This document shows positions 38,956 to 61,632 of a DNA stretch of 64,000 nucleotides, one piece after another. Positions within the stretch are counted from its first letter, which is position 1. Every line of letters starts with the position of its first letter. The DNA comes from Halocaridina rubra (Eukaryota > Arthropoda > Malacostraca > Decapoda > Atyidae): assembly GCA_037179515.1 (NCBI GenBank), contig JAXCGZ010009454.1, positions 141,001 to 205,000 on the forward strand, read 5' to 3'. The notes under the pieces were generated by a model, which saw only the letters and a program-made list of their open reading frames with translations, did not search any database and was not told the DNA's origin. The translations under genes and the position numbers were made by a program.

Positions 38956-40095
38956 ATGGAGATGGAAATGCTGACTAATGAAAGACCACATGTTTGCACC
39001 ATGTGTAATAAAGGTTTCAAACAAAGGGGGGCTTTAAATCAACATTACAAGACTCACACTGGTAATAAGCCCTATTCTTGTTCGATATGCCAGAAATCCT
39101 ATTCAAGAAACAGTGCATTAAACGAACATTATCTAAATCACAGTGAAGAAAAACCTTTTTCATGTGATATCTGTCATAAACATTTTAAAAGTAAAAGATT
39201 CCTGAAGCAACACTTGGTAATTCACAGTGGAGAGAAACCTCATGAATGCATGATTTGCAAAATGTCTTTCCTTCGAAAAATAAATTTGAAACGACATTCC
39301 CTTGTTCACACTGGAGAAAAACCCCACTCATGCTCTATATGTAACAAATCATTTGCTAGGGAAGTAGACTTGAGACGGCACTCTTTTGTGCACACTGGCG
39401 AAAAGCCTCACAAATGTGAAATATGTAGTAAATCGTTTTCTTTGAGAGAAGATTTGAAAAAACATTATGTTGTTCATAGTGGGGAAAAACCTCATGTTTG
39501 TACAATTTGCAATAAAGCATATGCTCGGAGAGCAGAATTAAGAAATCACAACTTGACTCACACTCATAGTTATGTATGTAGTGTGTGCAATAAAGCACTT
39601 TCTTCTGAGATAGTCTTAAAGCAACATAGCTTAATTCATAGTGAAGAAAACCCTCATAAATGCAACCTATGCAATAAACCTTTTACAAAGAGCTCTCATT
39701 TGAAAAGACATTATTTAATTCACAGTCGAGGTAAATCTCTCTCATGCAATAATATACGTGGTAAATCATTTCTTAAGAAAGTTACTTTGGAAAAGCATCT
39801 GACCAAGTGTGAAGAAAAATTGCGAGCTTGTAGTATGTGCCACAAGTTTTTCACTATAAAAGATTTTCAAAATCTGGATTTTTCTTCCAGAAGTGAAGGT
39901 AATCATTACACTTGCAAAAGTTGCTACAGTGAAAGTGCTCAGAGAATAACTTCTGAAATGAATCCCTATGTGAACAGTAAAGGAAAAAACCAAAATAGTG
40001 GTGAAAACATTGATGGAACTGACGTATTAGAACAAATAAAAAAGGAAACGTGCAATGATATAGTTGTCAAATCTGAGACTTTTCTTGATTGGTAG
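38956..40095 (+). CDS. C2H2 zinc-finger protein (ZNF copy 2)
   Basis: This 379-residue paralogue of the protein at 529-1758 shares the same start (MEMEMLTNERPHVCTMC) and nine intact fingers. It differs in two telling ways. In finger 10 a 3-base insertion and a TGT-to-CGT change give CNNIRGKSF, removing the second zinc-binding Cys. A 2-base deletion near 40078 (relative to copy 1) shifts the frame, so the tail ends ETFLDW and loses about 30 acidic residues. Changes in fingers 3, 4 and 5 (KHFKSKRFLKQH, RKINLKRH, REVDLRRH) fall partly at DNA-contact positions and could alter specificity. The N-terminal fingers remain open, so function is plausible. Confidence 0.83.
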   Translation: MEMEMLTNERPHVCTMCNKGFKQRGALNQHYKTHTGNKPYSCSICQKSYSRNSALNEHYLNHSEEKPFSCDICHKHFKSKRFLKQHLVIHSGEKPHECMICKMSFLRKINLKRHSLVHTGEKPHSCSICNKSFAREVDLRRHSFVHTGEKPHKCEICSKSFSLREDLKKHYVVHSGEKPHVCTICNKAYARRAELRNHNLTHTHSYVCSVCNKALSSEIVLKQHSLIHSEENPHKCNLCNKPFTKSSHLKRHYLIHSRGKSLSCNNIRGKSFLKKVTLEKHLTKCEEKLRACSMCHKFFTIKDFQNLDFSSRSEGNHYTCKSCYSESAQRITSEMNPYVNSKGKNQNSGENIDGTDVLEQIKKETCNDIVVKSETFLDW

Positions 40096-40462
40096 TATGA
40101 GAGAACTAGATAAAGACCATAAGAATGACAAAGATGAAGAGACAAATTATGTGGTGATACACAAGAGAAGCAAAATTTTGAAAATAGAGAAACAGGTAAT
40201 GTTATGAAAATAGAGAAATAACATTCAGAAACTTCATGCTATTTGTAAAGTTTTGACAGTAATAAATATTCAAAACTACCAATGTATATTATGTTTTCCT
40301 TATTTATATTTACATAACTACTGTATATAAAGTTTTAGGAGTAAATACTCTATTGCTGCTTTCAAGTTAAATATAATGCGCATTGTATTTCTATATACAT
40401 GTACATATACTCTTGTAATATGAAGATGAGTATTTAAGCATATTTTTTATTGATGCGCAGTG

Positions 40463-40463
<1 letters not shown>
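40096..40463 (+). other. 3' flank of ZNF copy 2: poly(A) signal and empty transposon site
   Basis: AATAAA is at 40261-40266. At about 40434-40464, AGTATTTAAGCATATTTTTT matches the two sides of the transposon insertion at 4494-6091, without the transposon. Confidence 0.75.

Positions 40464-40550
<87 letters not shown>
40464..40550. repeat. (TA)n microsatellite
   Basis: Interrupted once (ATAATA near 40501); it separates the ZNF flank from the inverted block that follows. Confidence 0.96.
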
Positions 40551-40553
<3 letters not shown>

Positions 40554-41019
40554 CTAGTTCTCAGAATAACGCCTAGATAGGTTCTCAGAAGTGTCGGGTA
40601 AATGGAAAATCGCGTGAAAAAACGAGTTATTTTCCATAGGAAACAATGATAAAGGGCATAGATACGTTCCAAACCTTACATAGACACACCATGCCAAAGA
40701 TATAAAATAAGTAAAAAACATGTTTTATTACTACATAGCAAAGCAGAAAGCCCTGTATCTATTTTTAAGAGTATACAAAATATATTCATATTCACTTTAC
40801 AGCTAGAAATTAACATACATTACTATACTTTACTCTATTATGCAGTGGGCAACAGTCATACAGTACACTGGGACATGCATGGTGGCAGTGAGCAAGTAAC
40901 TTATGTGGTAGAAGAGGAGGAGGATGCAGGAGAACGAGCCTCTCTATGCAAATGTATACAAAGATAAAATAAGAATTATATATAACCAAAGCAAGAGTAA
41001 AAAACGAAAAAAAATTAAT
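40551..41019. repeat. Unclassified repeat, copy 1 of an inverted pair
   Basis: The motif order TCTCAGAATAACGCCTAGAT, TCGGGTAAATGGAAAAT, CATGCCAAAGATATAA and GACATGCATGGTGGC recurs in reverse orientation at about 50940-51370. It has no coding signal. Each copy is adjacent to the same CR1-like fragment, so the two belong to one mobile or duplicated unit. Confidence 0.8.
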
Positions 41020-41345
41020 TATGCAATGCCTAAATCTACCATATGACAGATTAAAAAAACTTAATATACATCTCTAGAGAGGCACAGAGTTAGGGGGGAT
41101 ATGATTGAGGTGTATAAATAGTTTAAAGGGATTAACAAGGGTGATATTAATAAAGTTTTAAAAATTCATGATCAAACCAGAACTCGTAATGGGTAACGGA
41201 TTTAATCTTGATAAATTTAGTTCAGAAGGGAAATTGGTGAAAATTGGCTTGGTAATACCGTAGAGTATTCCTAGTAGGATAATAAATGCCAATACCTTAG
41301 ACACCTTCAAATGTAGATTAGATAAGACATATGACAGAGGTAGGG
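41020..41345 (+). mobile_element. CR1/L2-like LINE C-terminal fragment, copy 1
   Basis: Frames read MQCLNLPYDRLKKLNIHL, RVRGDMIEVYKWFKGINKG and VLKIHDQTRTRNG, and then FKCRLDKTYDRGR: the end of a CR1/L2-type LINE ORF with frameshifts. The copy at 50630-50940 is in the opposite orientation. Confidence 0.78.
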
Positions 41346-41363
41346 TGGGTGTATATATAATGT

Positions 41364-41615
41364 ATAATGATAATAATAATAATAATAATAATAAACCTTT
41401 ATTTCCATTACAATACAATGGGTATTCGTTAGCCGGGGCAAGCCACAACCCCCCACTGTGGTGCCCAAGCACAGCAGTACCTGCCAGGAAACAGCTTAAA
41501 CTCTCGGTCTTGGACGGGAACCGATCTGTCGACCTCGTGAATGCGAAGCCAGCGCGTTACCACTGTACTAGCCAGCAGGCTTTGTACTGGTGGAAGAAGC
41601 CTCCGCGGGTGCTTA
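41364..41615 (-). mobile_element. tRNA-derived SINE with an (ATT)n tail
   Basis: On the minus strand the head reads CTGGCTAGTACAGTGGTAAC and CGGTTCCCGTCC (boxes A and B-like). A body with CTTGGGCACCACAGTGGGGG follows, and the 3' end GTATTGTAATGGAAATAAAG leads into an ATT repeat (41364-41393). It is a different family from the SINEs in the LTRs. Confidence 0.78.
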
Positions 41616-41617
41616 TT

Positions 41618-41619
<2 letters not shown>

Positions 41620-41704
<85 letters not shown>

Positions 41705-41705
41705 T
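41620..41705. repeat. (TA)n at the centre of an inverted duplication
   Basis: The left arm (GTACTGGTGGAAGAAGCCTC ... TTATTTAC, 41586-41619) reappears inverted on the right (41706-41760), and GGTGTATATATAATGTATAA (41348) reappears inverted near 41790-41815. Confidence 0.9.
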
Positions 41706-41815
41706 TATTATTTTTTCTAAATATAGTAAATAAGTGCCCACAGAGGCTTCTTCCATCAGTACAAAGAGGATTACGATAAGAAAAGATCATCATCATTATA
41801 CATTATATATACACC

Positions 41816-45408
<3,593 letters not shown>

Positions 45409-45863
45409 AAAAAGTTCAAAGACATGCCACGAAACTGGTGCCAGAAATACGCAATCTCAGTTATGATGAGAGGCTGAGGGAATTAGACTTACCTGCACTC
45501 GAAGCTAGAAGATTGAGGGGGGGGGGATATGGTGACAGTCCTTAAATTCCTTCATGGTTATGATCGAGTGGATAGGGATCGATATTTTGATATGGCTGGC
45601 TCTAGAACTAGAGGTCATAGTTTGAAGCTTTGTAAGAAAACTTCTTTGCAGGATTTAAGGAAATACTTTTTCAGTGTAAGAGTAGTTGATAATTGGAATT
45701 GACTAAGCGACGAGGTAGTTAATGCTATCTCAATCCATAGTTTTAAGGACAGGTATGATAAGTATCACTAAGTATAAAATGGAACCGATCAGGAGACGGG
45801 AAGATACGAGCTTTGGGCTCTTTCCCGTAAACACAATTAGGTAATCACAATTAGGTAATCACA
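45409..45863 (+). mobile_element. CR1-like LINE 3' fragment
   Basis: Plus-strand C-terminal RT region (KVQRHATKLVPEIRNLSYDE, frameshift at a run of G near 45525, then RTRGHSLKL). The 3' tail repeats the unit AATTAGGTAATCAC twice, a short-tandem 3' end as in CR1-type elements. Confidence 0.88.
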
Positions 45864-46639
45864 TACGTTTATGTACTGTATAAACCCTCCCTGCACTGTT
45901 AAAAAAAACACCCTTTACATTATAAATAACAGCAAGCAACGTAAAATTTTATGAAAGTGATAGGAAAACATACTGTGAATGAGGTGATGATGACGTGACA
46001 TACATAGGTATTTTACAATTATTTTTTCATTTACGTACTGTATAAACCCTCCCTGTATTGTTAAAAAAACACCCTTTACATTATAAATAACAGCAAGCAA
46101 CGTAAATTTTTATGAAAGTGATAGGAAAACTTACCGTGAATGAGGTGATGATGACGTGACATGCATAGGTATTTTACAATTATATTTACGTTTACTTACT
46201 GTATAAACCCTTCCTGCATTGTAAAAGAAACACCCTTTACATTATAAATAACAGCATGCAACGTAAATTTTCATGAAAGTGATAGATAAAATTACGGTGA
46301 ATGAAATGGTAATTACATGACATACTCATGTACATATGTATTTTACAATTATTTTTATGTTTACGTACTGTATAAACCCTCCCTGCACTGTTGAAAAAAC
46401 ACCCTTTACTTTATAAATAACAGCAAACAACGTAAATTTACATGAAAGTGATAGATAAAATTACGGTGAATGAAGTGGTAATTACATGACATACTCATGT
46501 ACATGGGTATTTTACAATTATTATAAATAACAGCATGTAACATAAATTTATATGTACGTGATAGGTAAACTTACCGTGAATGAAGTGATGATGATCTTTC
46601 TTGACCCCGGAGGAAATTATTTCGCAGCCAATAAAAGCT

Positions 46640-48409
46640 TTACGGCGGCTTTTTGGGGGAGAAGAACATGGTAATGGGGAGTTGCTGTCGCTGTTTCTTC
46701 ATTTGTTGGAAGATAGTATGGTAAGGAATCATGACATCGTTGATAAAATTACAGAAGGTCACCAAACGAACCATATTATCGTCATATTCCTGCGAGAATT
46801 GTTGGTGTGCTTTAAAATGTTCATACATGGCTGCCAAATGTTCGAGTGTAAGGCCAGGTTCTTCAATTTCTTCGTGCGTTTCCTCAAGTTCTTCCTCTTC
46901 TTCGCTCGCTGATTTCGTCATTTCTTCCAAGTCTTCATCAGTCAAAGGCTGCAAGTGGCAGCCAATCAGTTCATTCACATCTTCGTGAGTCATATCTTTA
47001 AAGCCTTCTCCTCCTAGCAATGCAGCCAACTTCACAGATTTCGCAACTGCCGACTTCTGCACTTCGTCAGGAGGAAATCCCTTGTAGTCGTGGATGACTT
47101 CCGGCCACAATTTCTTCCAGCTGGCATTGATTGTGGCCGACTTCATCTCTTTGATTGCATATTGAATATTTTGTAGGCATGTGGAAATCGTGTAATTACG
47201 CCAGTATGTCTTCACTGAGAAGTCTTTGTGTGAATCCATGGCTTCAACAAGGTTTTCCAGGGCATTTCGTGTGTACAGGGCCTTGAACGCACGAATAACG
47301 CCTTGATCCATAGGCTGAATCAGTGACGTCGTATTTGGTGGCAGGAACTCAACTTGAACACCGTCATATTGGAGATTAGTTGCGTGGCCACCAGCATTAT
47401 CCATCAAAAGAAGGACTTTAAATTCAAGGCCTTTTTCCGCAATATAAATTTTTACCTGAGGGATAAAGCATTGGTGAAACCAGTCCGAAGAGAGGCTTTT
47501 CGTGATCCATGCCTTACGGTTATGCATCTAATACACTGGCAGCAGATTCTTATTCTTGTTCTTCAAAGCCCTAGGGTTCTTTGACTTGTAGATAAGCACG
47601 GGCTTTAACATGAAGCCCGCAGCATTCCCGCACATGATGAGGGTAACGCGATCTTTGTGCGCTTTAAAATCTGGGGCTTTAGCTTTGTCCTTGAAGAGAA
47701 AAGTGCAAGATGGCATTCCCTTCCAAAATAACCCAGTCTCATCCATGTTGAAGACTTGCTCAGGAACATATTCTCCTTCGGCGATAATTTTCTTGAAGTC
47801 ATTCATGACAAAATTTTTTGCGGTAGCTGTATCTGCAGAGGCAGCTTCGCCATGCACTGAAACTCTTTTTAGGCCATAGCGTTTTTGAAATATGAAGAAC
47901 CATCCCTTGCTAGCAACGAACGGTCGTATCCTCGATGGAGAATCGCTGGAGGGTCCTGGTTGTGGGTCGTCGATATCTTCTTCTCTCTCCTCCTCTCCAC
48001 GGTCGCCACTGTTGTCATCGGGTTCATTTGCAGCGAATGTCTCGTACAGCTTCTTCGCCTTTGTTTGTATGATATTGGTGTCTAAGCTGATGTTTTTCTT
48101 TCTGCAATCAGCAATCCACAGGGCCAAAGCAGCTTCCATCCGCACTACTGCCTTATTGCAGGATGTTACGACCCTCTTCGCTGATTTATCAGAAGAAATG
48201 CTCGCTGTTTTCCTGATCTTTGCCTCGTCCTTTTTGATGTAGCGAACAGTAGATTCATTGAGGCCAAAATAGCGGCCGACATCCACAAACCTCTTTCCTT
48301 CTTTCAACATATCTAAGAGTTTCACTTTATCTATAATGGTTAACATTATCCTTTGCCGCTTAGGCTGACTACCATAAGCCTTAGAAGGTGAAGGACGTTT
48401 GGGAGGCAT
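46640..48409 (-). pseudogene. Tigger transposase with a single nonsense codon
   Basis: Starting at ATG 48409 (MPPKRPSPSKAYGSQPKRQR), the frame runs to 46640 and is open except for TAG at 47528-47530. The intact relative at 56229-58001 has TGG (Trp295 in LLPVYW) there. Domains are a pogo-type HTH (about residues 21-65), a CENP-B-like HTH (about 85-190) and DDE_1 with all three acidic residues present (FNMDETGLFW, LLMDNAGGH, QPMDQGVI). The acidic C-terminal part contains EEEEELEETHEEIEEPG. An upstream ATG at 48469 adds 20 residues absent from the relative and is less likely. It is a recent pseudogene. Confidence 0.92.
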
Positions 48410-49251
48410 TGCAAAGATTAAATTAAGCGTGAAAACACAATCACAAGCAAAACGTATTAATAAGCACAACGAGAACGGCGCACACGTGCGTTAGACTGAA
48501 CGAGTGAGGCGGCACATTGGAAAATGGAGGGAAAAGCAAACTGCAATGAAAATGCCAATCAGACCCCATGATACAGAACATACAGAAAAACAATTCTGTG
48601 ATTCGTCGTCTCCCGACCTTTCAGCCAATAGCATTCCCTGAACTTCCCACATAGGTGAGAGCCTTTTCGTTTTCCGAAACGCTGATAGCGGTATCGTATT
48701 TTACATGGTGCAATACTGTTAGTACTTTATGTTTTTTATTATTTTTTACTGTTTTATTATTCTTAGGCTAGGAAATACTTGTTTTATCAATAAAATAATG
48801 AAAATTTTAATATTCACTAGGTCACGTAGGTGAGGGCCATTGCGTTTTCCGAAACGTGATACCGGTATCCTATTTTTCATGGTGCAATACTGTTAGTACT
48901 GTATTTATGTTTTTGCTATTTTTTACTGTTTTATTATTCTTAGGCTAGGAAATACTTGTTTTATCAATAAAATAATGAAAATTTTAATATTCACTAGGTC
49001 ACGTAGGTGAGAGCCTTTGCGTTTTCCGAAACACTGATACCGGTATCGTATTTTACGTGGTGCAGTACTGTTAGTATTTATGTTTTTTTACTATTTTTTA
49101 CTGTTTTATTATTCTTAGGCTAAGAAATACATTTATTTATCAATAAAATCATGAAACTACTGGAAATATAAATATATATGCTAGCTCACGTAGCTGCGAC
49201 CCCAATACATTACGCTATCGGACACTATTTCGCATGATGCAATACTGTGAT

Positions 49252-50253
49252 TACCTAATTGTGTTTACGGGAAAGAGCCCAAAGCTCGTATCTTCCCGTC
49301 TCCTGATCGGTTCCATTTTATACTTAGTGATACTTATCATACCTGTCCTTAAAACTATGGATTGAGATAGCATTAACTACCTCCTCGCTAGGCCAATTCC
49401 AATTATCAACTACTCTTACACTGAAAAAGTATTTTCTTACATCCTGCAAAGAAGTTTTCTTACGAAGCTTCAAACTATGACCTCTAGTTCTAGAGCCAGC
49501 CATATCAAAATATCTATCCCTATCCACTCTATCATAACCATGAAGGAATTTAAAGACTGTCACCATATCCCCCCTCACTCTTCTAGCTTTGAGTGATGGT
49601 AAGTCTAATTCCCTCAGCCTCTCATCATAACTGAGATTGCGTATTTCTGGCACCAGTTTCGTGGCATGTCTTTGAACTTTTTCAAGCTTAGCTATGTGCT
49701 TTTTCAAGTGCGGATTCCAAAAGGGGGCTGCATATTCGAGTTTTGGCCTCACATAGGTTACATAAATATTTCTGAACATTTCCTTGTCCATGTGCCTGAA
49801 GGCTACCCTTACATTTGATAAGAATGCATATGCTGCCCTTACTATGCCATTTATATGTATTTCTGGAGACAAATCTGCCAGTATGTTTACTACTAGATCA
49901 AGCTTGGGCCTTCTTGCACTTGTACCCATTCTCATTACCTTACATTTTGAAGTATTGAATTTCATTAGCCACTTTTCTGACCACTCATGCAGATTATTTA
50001 GATCCTCCTGAAGTTCTCTACCATTGTTCTCGTTTTTTACTTTCTTCACAATCTTTGCATCATCTGCAAACATATTCACGAATGAATTTACAGACTCTGG
50101 TAGGTCATTTACATATACAAGGAACAAAAGTGGCCCTAAAACTGAACCCTGTGGAACTCCACTACTAACTCTTCTCCATTCAGATACTGAGTGTCTTACT
50201 CTAACCCTCTGTTCCCTTCCTTCTAAGTAAGTTTTTATCCATTCCAAAACATT
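49252..50253 (-). mobile_element. CR1-like LINE fragment with RT active site, longest copy
   Basis: The 307-residue minus-strand ORF (49324-50247) shows SSGVPQGSVLGPLLFLVYVN and the catalytic FADD in VNMFADDAKIV, then the CR1-type C-terminal region ending SFKDRYDKYH. It is 5' truncated before the RT fingers. The 3' tail is CACAATTAGGTAATCAC. Compared with intact subB, the insertion lies between ATACTGTGA and the later TATCTAAATTTA. Confidence 0.9.
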
Positions 50254-50522
50254 TTATTTTATACTGTACATACGTTATCTAAATTTAAGTTTTGTACTAT
50301 TTTTTACTGTTTTATTATTTGTAGGCTGGGAAATAAAAAAATTTTATCAATTAAATAATGAAATTTGTTTTTTTTTTAAATAAAAAAATGAAAATACTGA
50401 AAAATTTTATTTTTTCAATATATTATTTTTGCGTATACCCAAAAAATAAAATAATAATTTGCCCCAAAAAAACGCGATACAGTGAAAACGCGAACCAAGA
50501 AACGCGATACAGCGGGGGATCA

Positions 50523-50626
<104 letters not shown>

Positions 50627-50629
50627 TGG

Positions 50630-50940
50630 CATTTATTATGCTACTATGAATCCTGTTCCATGCATCAGCTACTCCACGGTATTACCAAACCAATTTTCAC
50701 CAATTTCCCTTCTGAACCTAAATTTATCAAGCTTAAATCCATCACCCATTACGAGTTCTGGTGTGATCATGAATTTTTAAAACTTTATTAATATCACCCT
50801 TGTTAATCCCTTTAAACCATTTATACACCTCAATCATATCCCCCCTAACTCTGCGCCTCTCTAGAGAATGTAGATTAAGTTTTATTAATCTATCATATGG
50901 TAGATTTAGGCATTGCATAATAATTTTTTTTTTCATTTTT
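50630..50940 (-). mobile_element. CR1/L2-like LINE C-terminal fragment, copy 2
   Basis: Minus strand MQCLNLPYDRLIKLNLHSLE, then RRRVRGDMIEVYKWFKGINK and [13 protein letters not shown]: the inverted counterpart of 41020-41345. Confidence 0.82.
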
Positions 50941-51370
50941 TAGTCTTGCTTTGGTTAATTATAATTTTTATTTTATCTTTGTTTACATTTGCAGATAGAG
51001 GTTCATTCTCCTGCATCCTCCTCCTCTTCTACCGTATAAGTTACTAGCTCACGGCCACCATGCATGTCCCAGTGTACTGTATGACTGTTACCCACTGCAT
51101 AATAGAGTACAGTACAGTAATGTATGTTAATTTCTAGGTGTAAAGTGAATATGAATATCTTTTGTATACTCTTAAAAATAGATACAGGGCTTTCTGCTTT
51201 GCTATGTAGTAATGAAATATGTTCTTTACTTATCTTATATCTTTGGCATGGTGTGTCTATGTAAGGTTTGGAATGTATCTATGCGCTTTATCATTGTTTC
51301 CTATGGAAAATGATTCCATTTACCCGACACTTCTGAGAACCTATCTAGGCGTTATTCTGAGAACCTATAT
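50941..51370. repeat. Unclassified repeat, copy 2 of an inverted pair
   Basis: Reverse complement of 40551-41019, ending CCTATCTAGGCGTTATTCTG next to a TA array, as the first copy does. Confidence 0.8.
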
Positions 51371-51371
51371 A

Positions 51372-52250
<879 letters not shown>

Positions 52251-52281
52251 TATACTGTATATATATATATATTTATATACA

Positions 52282-55157
<2,876 letters not shown>

Positions 55158-55225
55158 ATCCTCTTAAAGTTCCATCAGGAAATGAAAACAGAGAGTGAAT
55201 TTAAAATGAAGGAAAGTTTATTATT

Positions 55226-55228
<3 letters not shown>

Positions 55229-55320
<92 letters not shown>
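55229..55320. repeat. (TC)n microsatellite
   Basis: 92 bases of pure TC. The next ~180 bases to 55507 show no recognisable feature. Confidence 0.97.
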
Positions 55321-55323
<3 letters not shown>

Positions 55324-55505
55324 TTGTTTGGGGTTTATCTAATTTTCAAGATTATAGTATTATTAATATTCCTTGGTTCTAAATATTATTCTATCTATCT
55401 GCACAAAATCTAAACATAAATAGTGTCAGCTGAGAGAAATAGAAAACGTATACAATTCATTCAGAGAAAACGTATATCACACTGTACTCATGGGAAACTT
55501 AAATG

Positions 55506-59073
<3,568 letters not shown>

Positions 59074-59160
<87 letters not shown>
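59074..59160. repeat. (TG)n/(TA)n microsatellite
   Basis: Follows the right end of the complete Tigger element. Confidence 0.96.
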
Positions 59161-59163
<3 letters not shown>

Positions 59164-59209
59164 GATGATTATGATCTTTTCTTATCTAAATAAAAAAAAA
59201 AAAAATTTA

Positions 59210-59285
59210 AGATGTTCCTACTTCCCGAAAATTCACCTATCGCAACCGGTCCCGGAACCGAACCCTCGCGATAAACGAGGGATTA

Positions 59286-59288
<3 letters not shown>
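59210..59288. mobile_element. Isolated right end of a fold-back/Tigger element
   Basis: GTTCCTACTTCCCGAAAATTC ... GATAAACGAGGGATTACTG corresponds to the right end of FB1; the rest of the element is not present. Confidence 0.75.
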
Positions 59289-59345
<57 letters not shown>

Positions 59346-59353
59346 TATATATA
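59289..59353. repeat. (TA)n microsatellite
   Basis: Lies between two transposon ends (59288 and 59354). Confidence 0.96.
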
Positions 59354-60867
59354 CAGTGTCCCTTCGTTTATCGTGAAGGTTTGGTTCCGGGACCCGGTGC
59401 GAGACAGGAAATTTTGCGAAGTAGGATCACCCTATATATACATAGATATTTTAATTTATTTTTACATTTACACTGTATAAACCCTCCCTGTACTGTCAAC
59501 AAACCACCCTTTACTTCATAAATTACAGCATGCAAGCGTAAATTTATATGACATACTCAAGTATATAGGTATTTTACAATTATTTTTACGTTTACTGTAT
59601 AAACCCTCCCTGCACTGTTAAAAAACCACCCTTTACAATAGAAATAACAGCATGCAATATAAAATTATATGTACGTGATAGGTAAACTTACCGTGAATGA
59701 GGTGGTAATGATGTTTGTTGACCTCAGAGGAAATTATTCCGCAGCCAATAACAGCTTTACGGCTGTTATTCATTGAGGCCAAAATAGCGGCCGACATATC
59801 TAAGAGTTTCACCTTATCTGTTATGGTAAACATCTTCCTTTGCCACTTAGGCTCACTACCAGAAGCCCTAAAAGATGAAGGATGCTTGGGAGGCATTGCA
59901 GAGGTTGAAAAAAGTGAAGAAAATAAATCAGAAGCACAACGTATTAATAAGCACAACGTGAACGGCGCACACGTGAGTTAGACTGAATGAGTGAGGCGAG
60001 ACAATGGAAGATGGTGCAAGCCATTGTCCGAAACGCTGACAGCAGTATCGTATTTTACATGGTGTAATACTGCTAGTATTTATGTTTTTCACTATTGTTT
60101 ATTGTTTTATTATTCTTAGGCTAAGAAATACGTTTTTTTATCAATAAAATCATGAATCTACTGGAAATTTTAATATATATGCTAGCTCACGTAGGTGCGA
60201 CCCCAATACATTGTATGATATCGGACAGTATTTCACATGATGCAATACTGTGAGTTATATATCTAAATTTTGCTTTTTACTATTTTTGTTTTATTACTCT
60301 TAGGCTAGGAAATACTTGTTTTATCAGTAAAATAATGAAAATTTCAATATGTACTAGCTCACGTAGGTGCGACCCTTTTCGTTTTCCAAAACGCTGATAC
60401 CAGTATCGTATTTTACATGGTGCAATACTGTTAGTATTTATGTTTTTTACTATTTTTTACTGTTTTATTTTTCTTGGGCTAAGAAAACGTTTTTTTATCA
60501 ATAAAATCATGAAACTACTGGAAATGTTAATATATATGCTAGCTCACATAGGTGCGACCCCAATACATTGTACGATATCGGACAGTATTTCACATGATGC
60601 AGTACTGGGAATTATATATCTAAATTTATGTTTTTTTACTATTTTTTACTGTTTTATTATTCGTAGGCTGGGAAATAAATATTTTTTATCAATAAAATAA
60701 TGATTTTTTTTTTCAATTAAAACATTAAAATACTGAAAATTTTTATTTTATTTAATATTTTAATATATTTGCATATACCCAAAAAAAAAAAAAAAATTTT
60801 TTGCCAAATAAAATCACGGTACAGTGAATTCGCGAGGCAAGAAACGCGATAGAGCAAAGGATCACTG
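59354..60867 (-). mobile_element. Tigger deletion derivative, class B, second copy
   Basis: Ends CAGTGTCCCTTCG and GCAAAGGATCACTG. It has the same fusion of transposase codon ~34 to 3' sequence as the element at 4494-6091, in the opposite orientation. SubA units (to ~59690) and four subB units (about 60060-60740) flank the short frame. Confidence 0.85.
59633..59896 (-). CDS. Truncated transposase reading frame of the class B derivative
   Basis: An 87-residue frame begins MPPKHPSSFRASGSEPKWQR and keeps the first ~34 transposase residues (KMFTITDKVKLLDM). It then reads SAAILASMNNSRKAVIGCGI, which comes from the transposon 3' region, and runs on into subA. The copy at 5542 shares the fusion but has lost its ATG. 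It is probably not a functional gene. Confidence 0.4.
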   Translation of the reverse strand: MPPKHPSSFRASGSEPKWQRKMFTITDKVKLLDMSAAILASMNNSRKAVIGCGIISSEVNKHHYHLIHGKFTYHVHIILYCMLLFLL

Positions 60868-61263
60868 TAATAATAATAATAAAAATAATAATCATCAATA
60901 ACTCCACAATTATCATCAAAGGGAAATTATTGTCGCCAATAATCATTATAAGATTTAAGGAGAATTTTTGGAAGAGACATCATGAAAGTAATGCAGAGGT
61001 ATACTAAAACCCAGCAGAGAATTGGATATTCATTACACATCTTTTATAATCTCTTGACATCTGACAGGTCATTACACTATCCATCTCTGTTTCTCTTTAC
61101 TTTATGTATTCTTCGTGCCCAGGCCCAATAAAGGCTGGTTTGTTTTATTATTTTTTGGCCTATTTTGGTGTCACAATCATTTATTATTATTATTATTTTT
61201 TTTTTTTTTTTGGCCAAAAAAAAATCCGAGATAGGTGAACCGCGAAATAGCGAGGGATTATTG
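60868..61263. mobile_element. Fold-back element FB3a, right half
   Basis: Begins in the AAT array directly after the class B Tigger end and continues through the right arm (CAGAGGTATACTAAAACCCAG ... TTTTGGTGTCACAATCA) to AGCGAGGGATTATTG. The left half is missing. Confidence 0.82.
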
Positions 61264-61267
61264 TATA

Positions 61268-61526
61268 CAGTAATCCCTCGTTTATCGTGGGGGTTCGGTT
61301 CCGGGACCGGCCACGATGGGTGAATTTCCACGAAGTAGGAACACCTATTAGAAAAAAAAAAATAAATAAAGATGATTATGACACCAGGACAGGCCAAAAA
61401 TGATAAAATAAAGCAGCCTTAATGAGGATAATAAATGATGTGTGATAAATATCCTGCTCTCTGCTGGGTTTTAATATACCTCTGCATTATTTTCATGATG
61501 TTTATTCTAAATATTCTCCTTAAATC

Positions 61527-61591
<65 letters not shown>

Positions 61592-61632
61592 GGCAACAAT
61601 AATTTTTCTTTGATGATTATGATTATTATTAG
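61268..61632. mobile_element. Fold-back element FB3b, left part
   Basis: Left end CAGTAATCCCTCGTTTATC four bases after FB3a, left arm, and ATT array (61527-61591). It is interrupted by the LINE at 61633. The other part resumes at about 63858. Confidence 0.83.

Noticed and set aside
48410..48469. Upstream start at 48469 for the 46640-48409 transposase
   Set aside because: The extra 20 residues lie in the leader shared with non-coding derivatives and are absent from the intact relative, which starts at MPPK.
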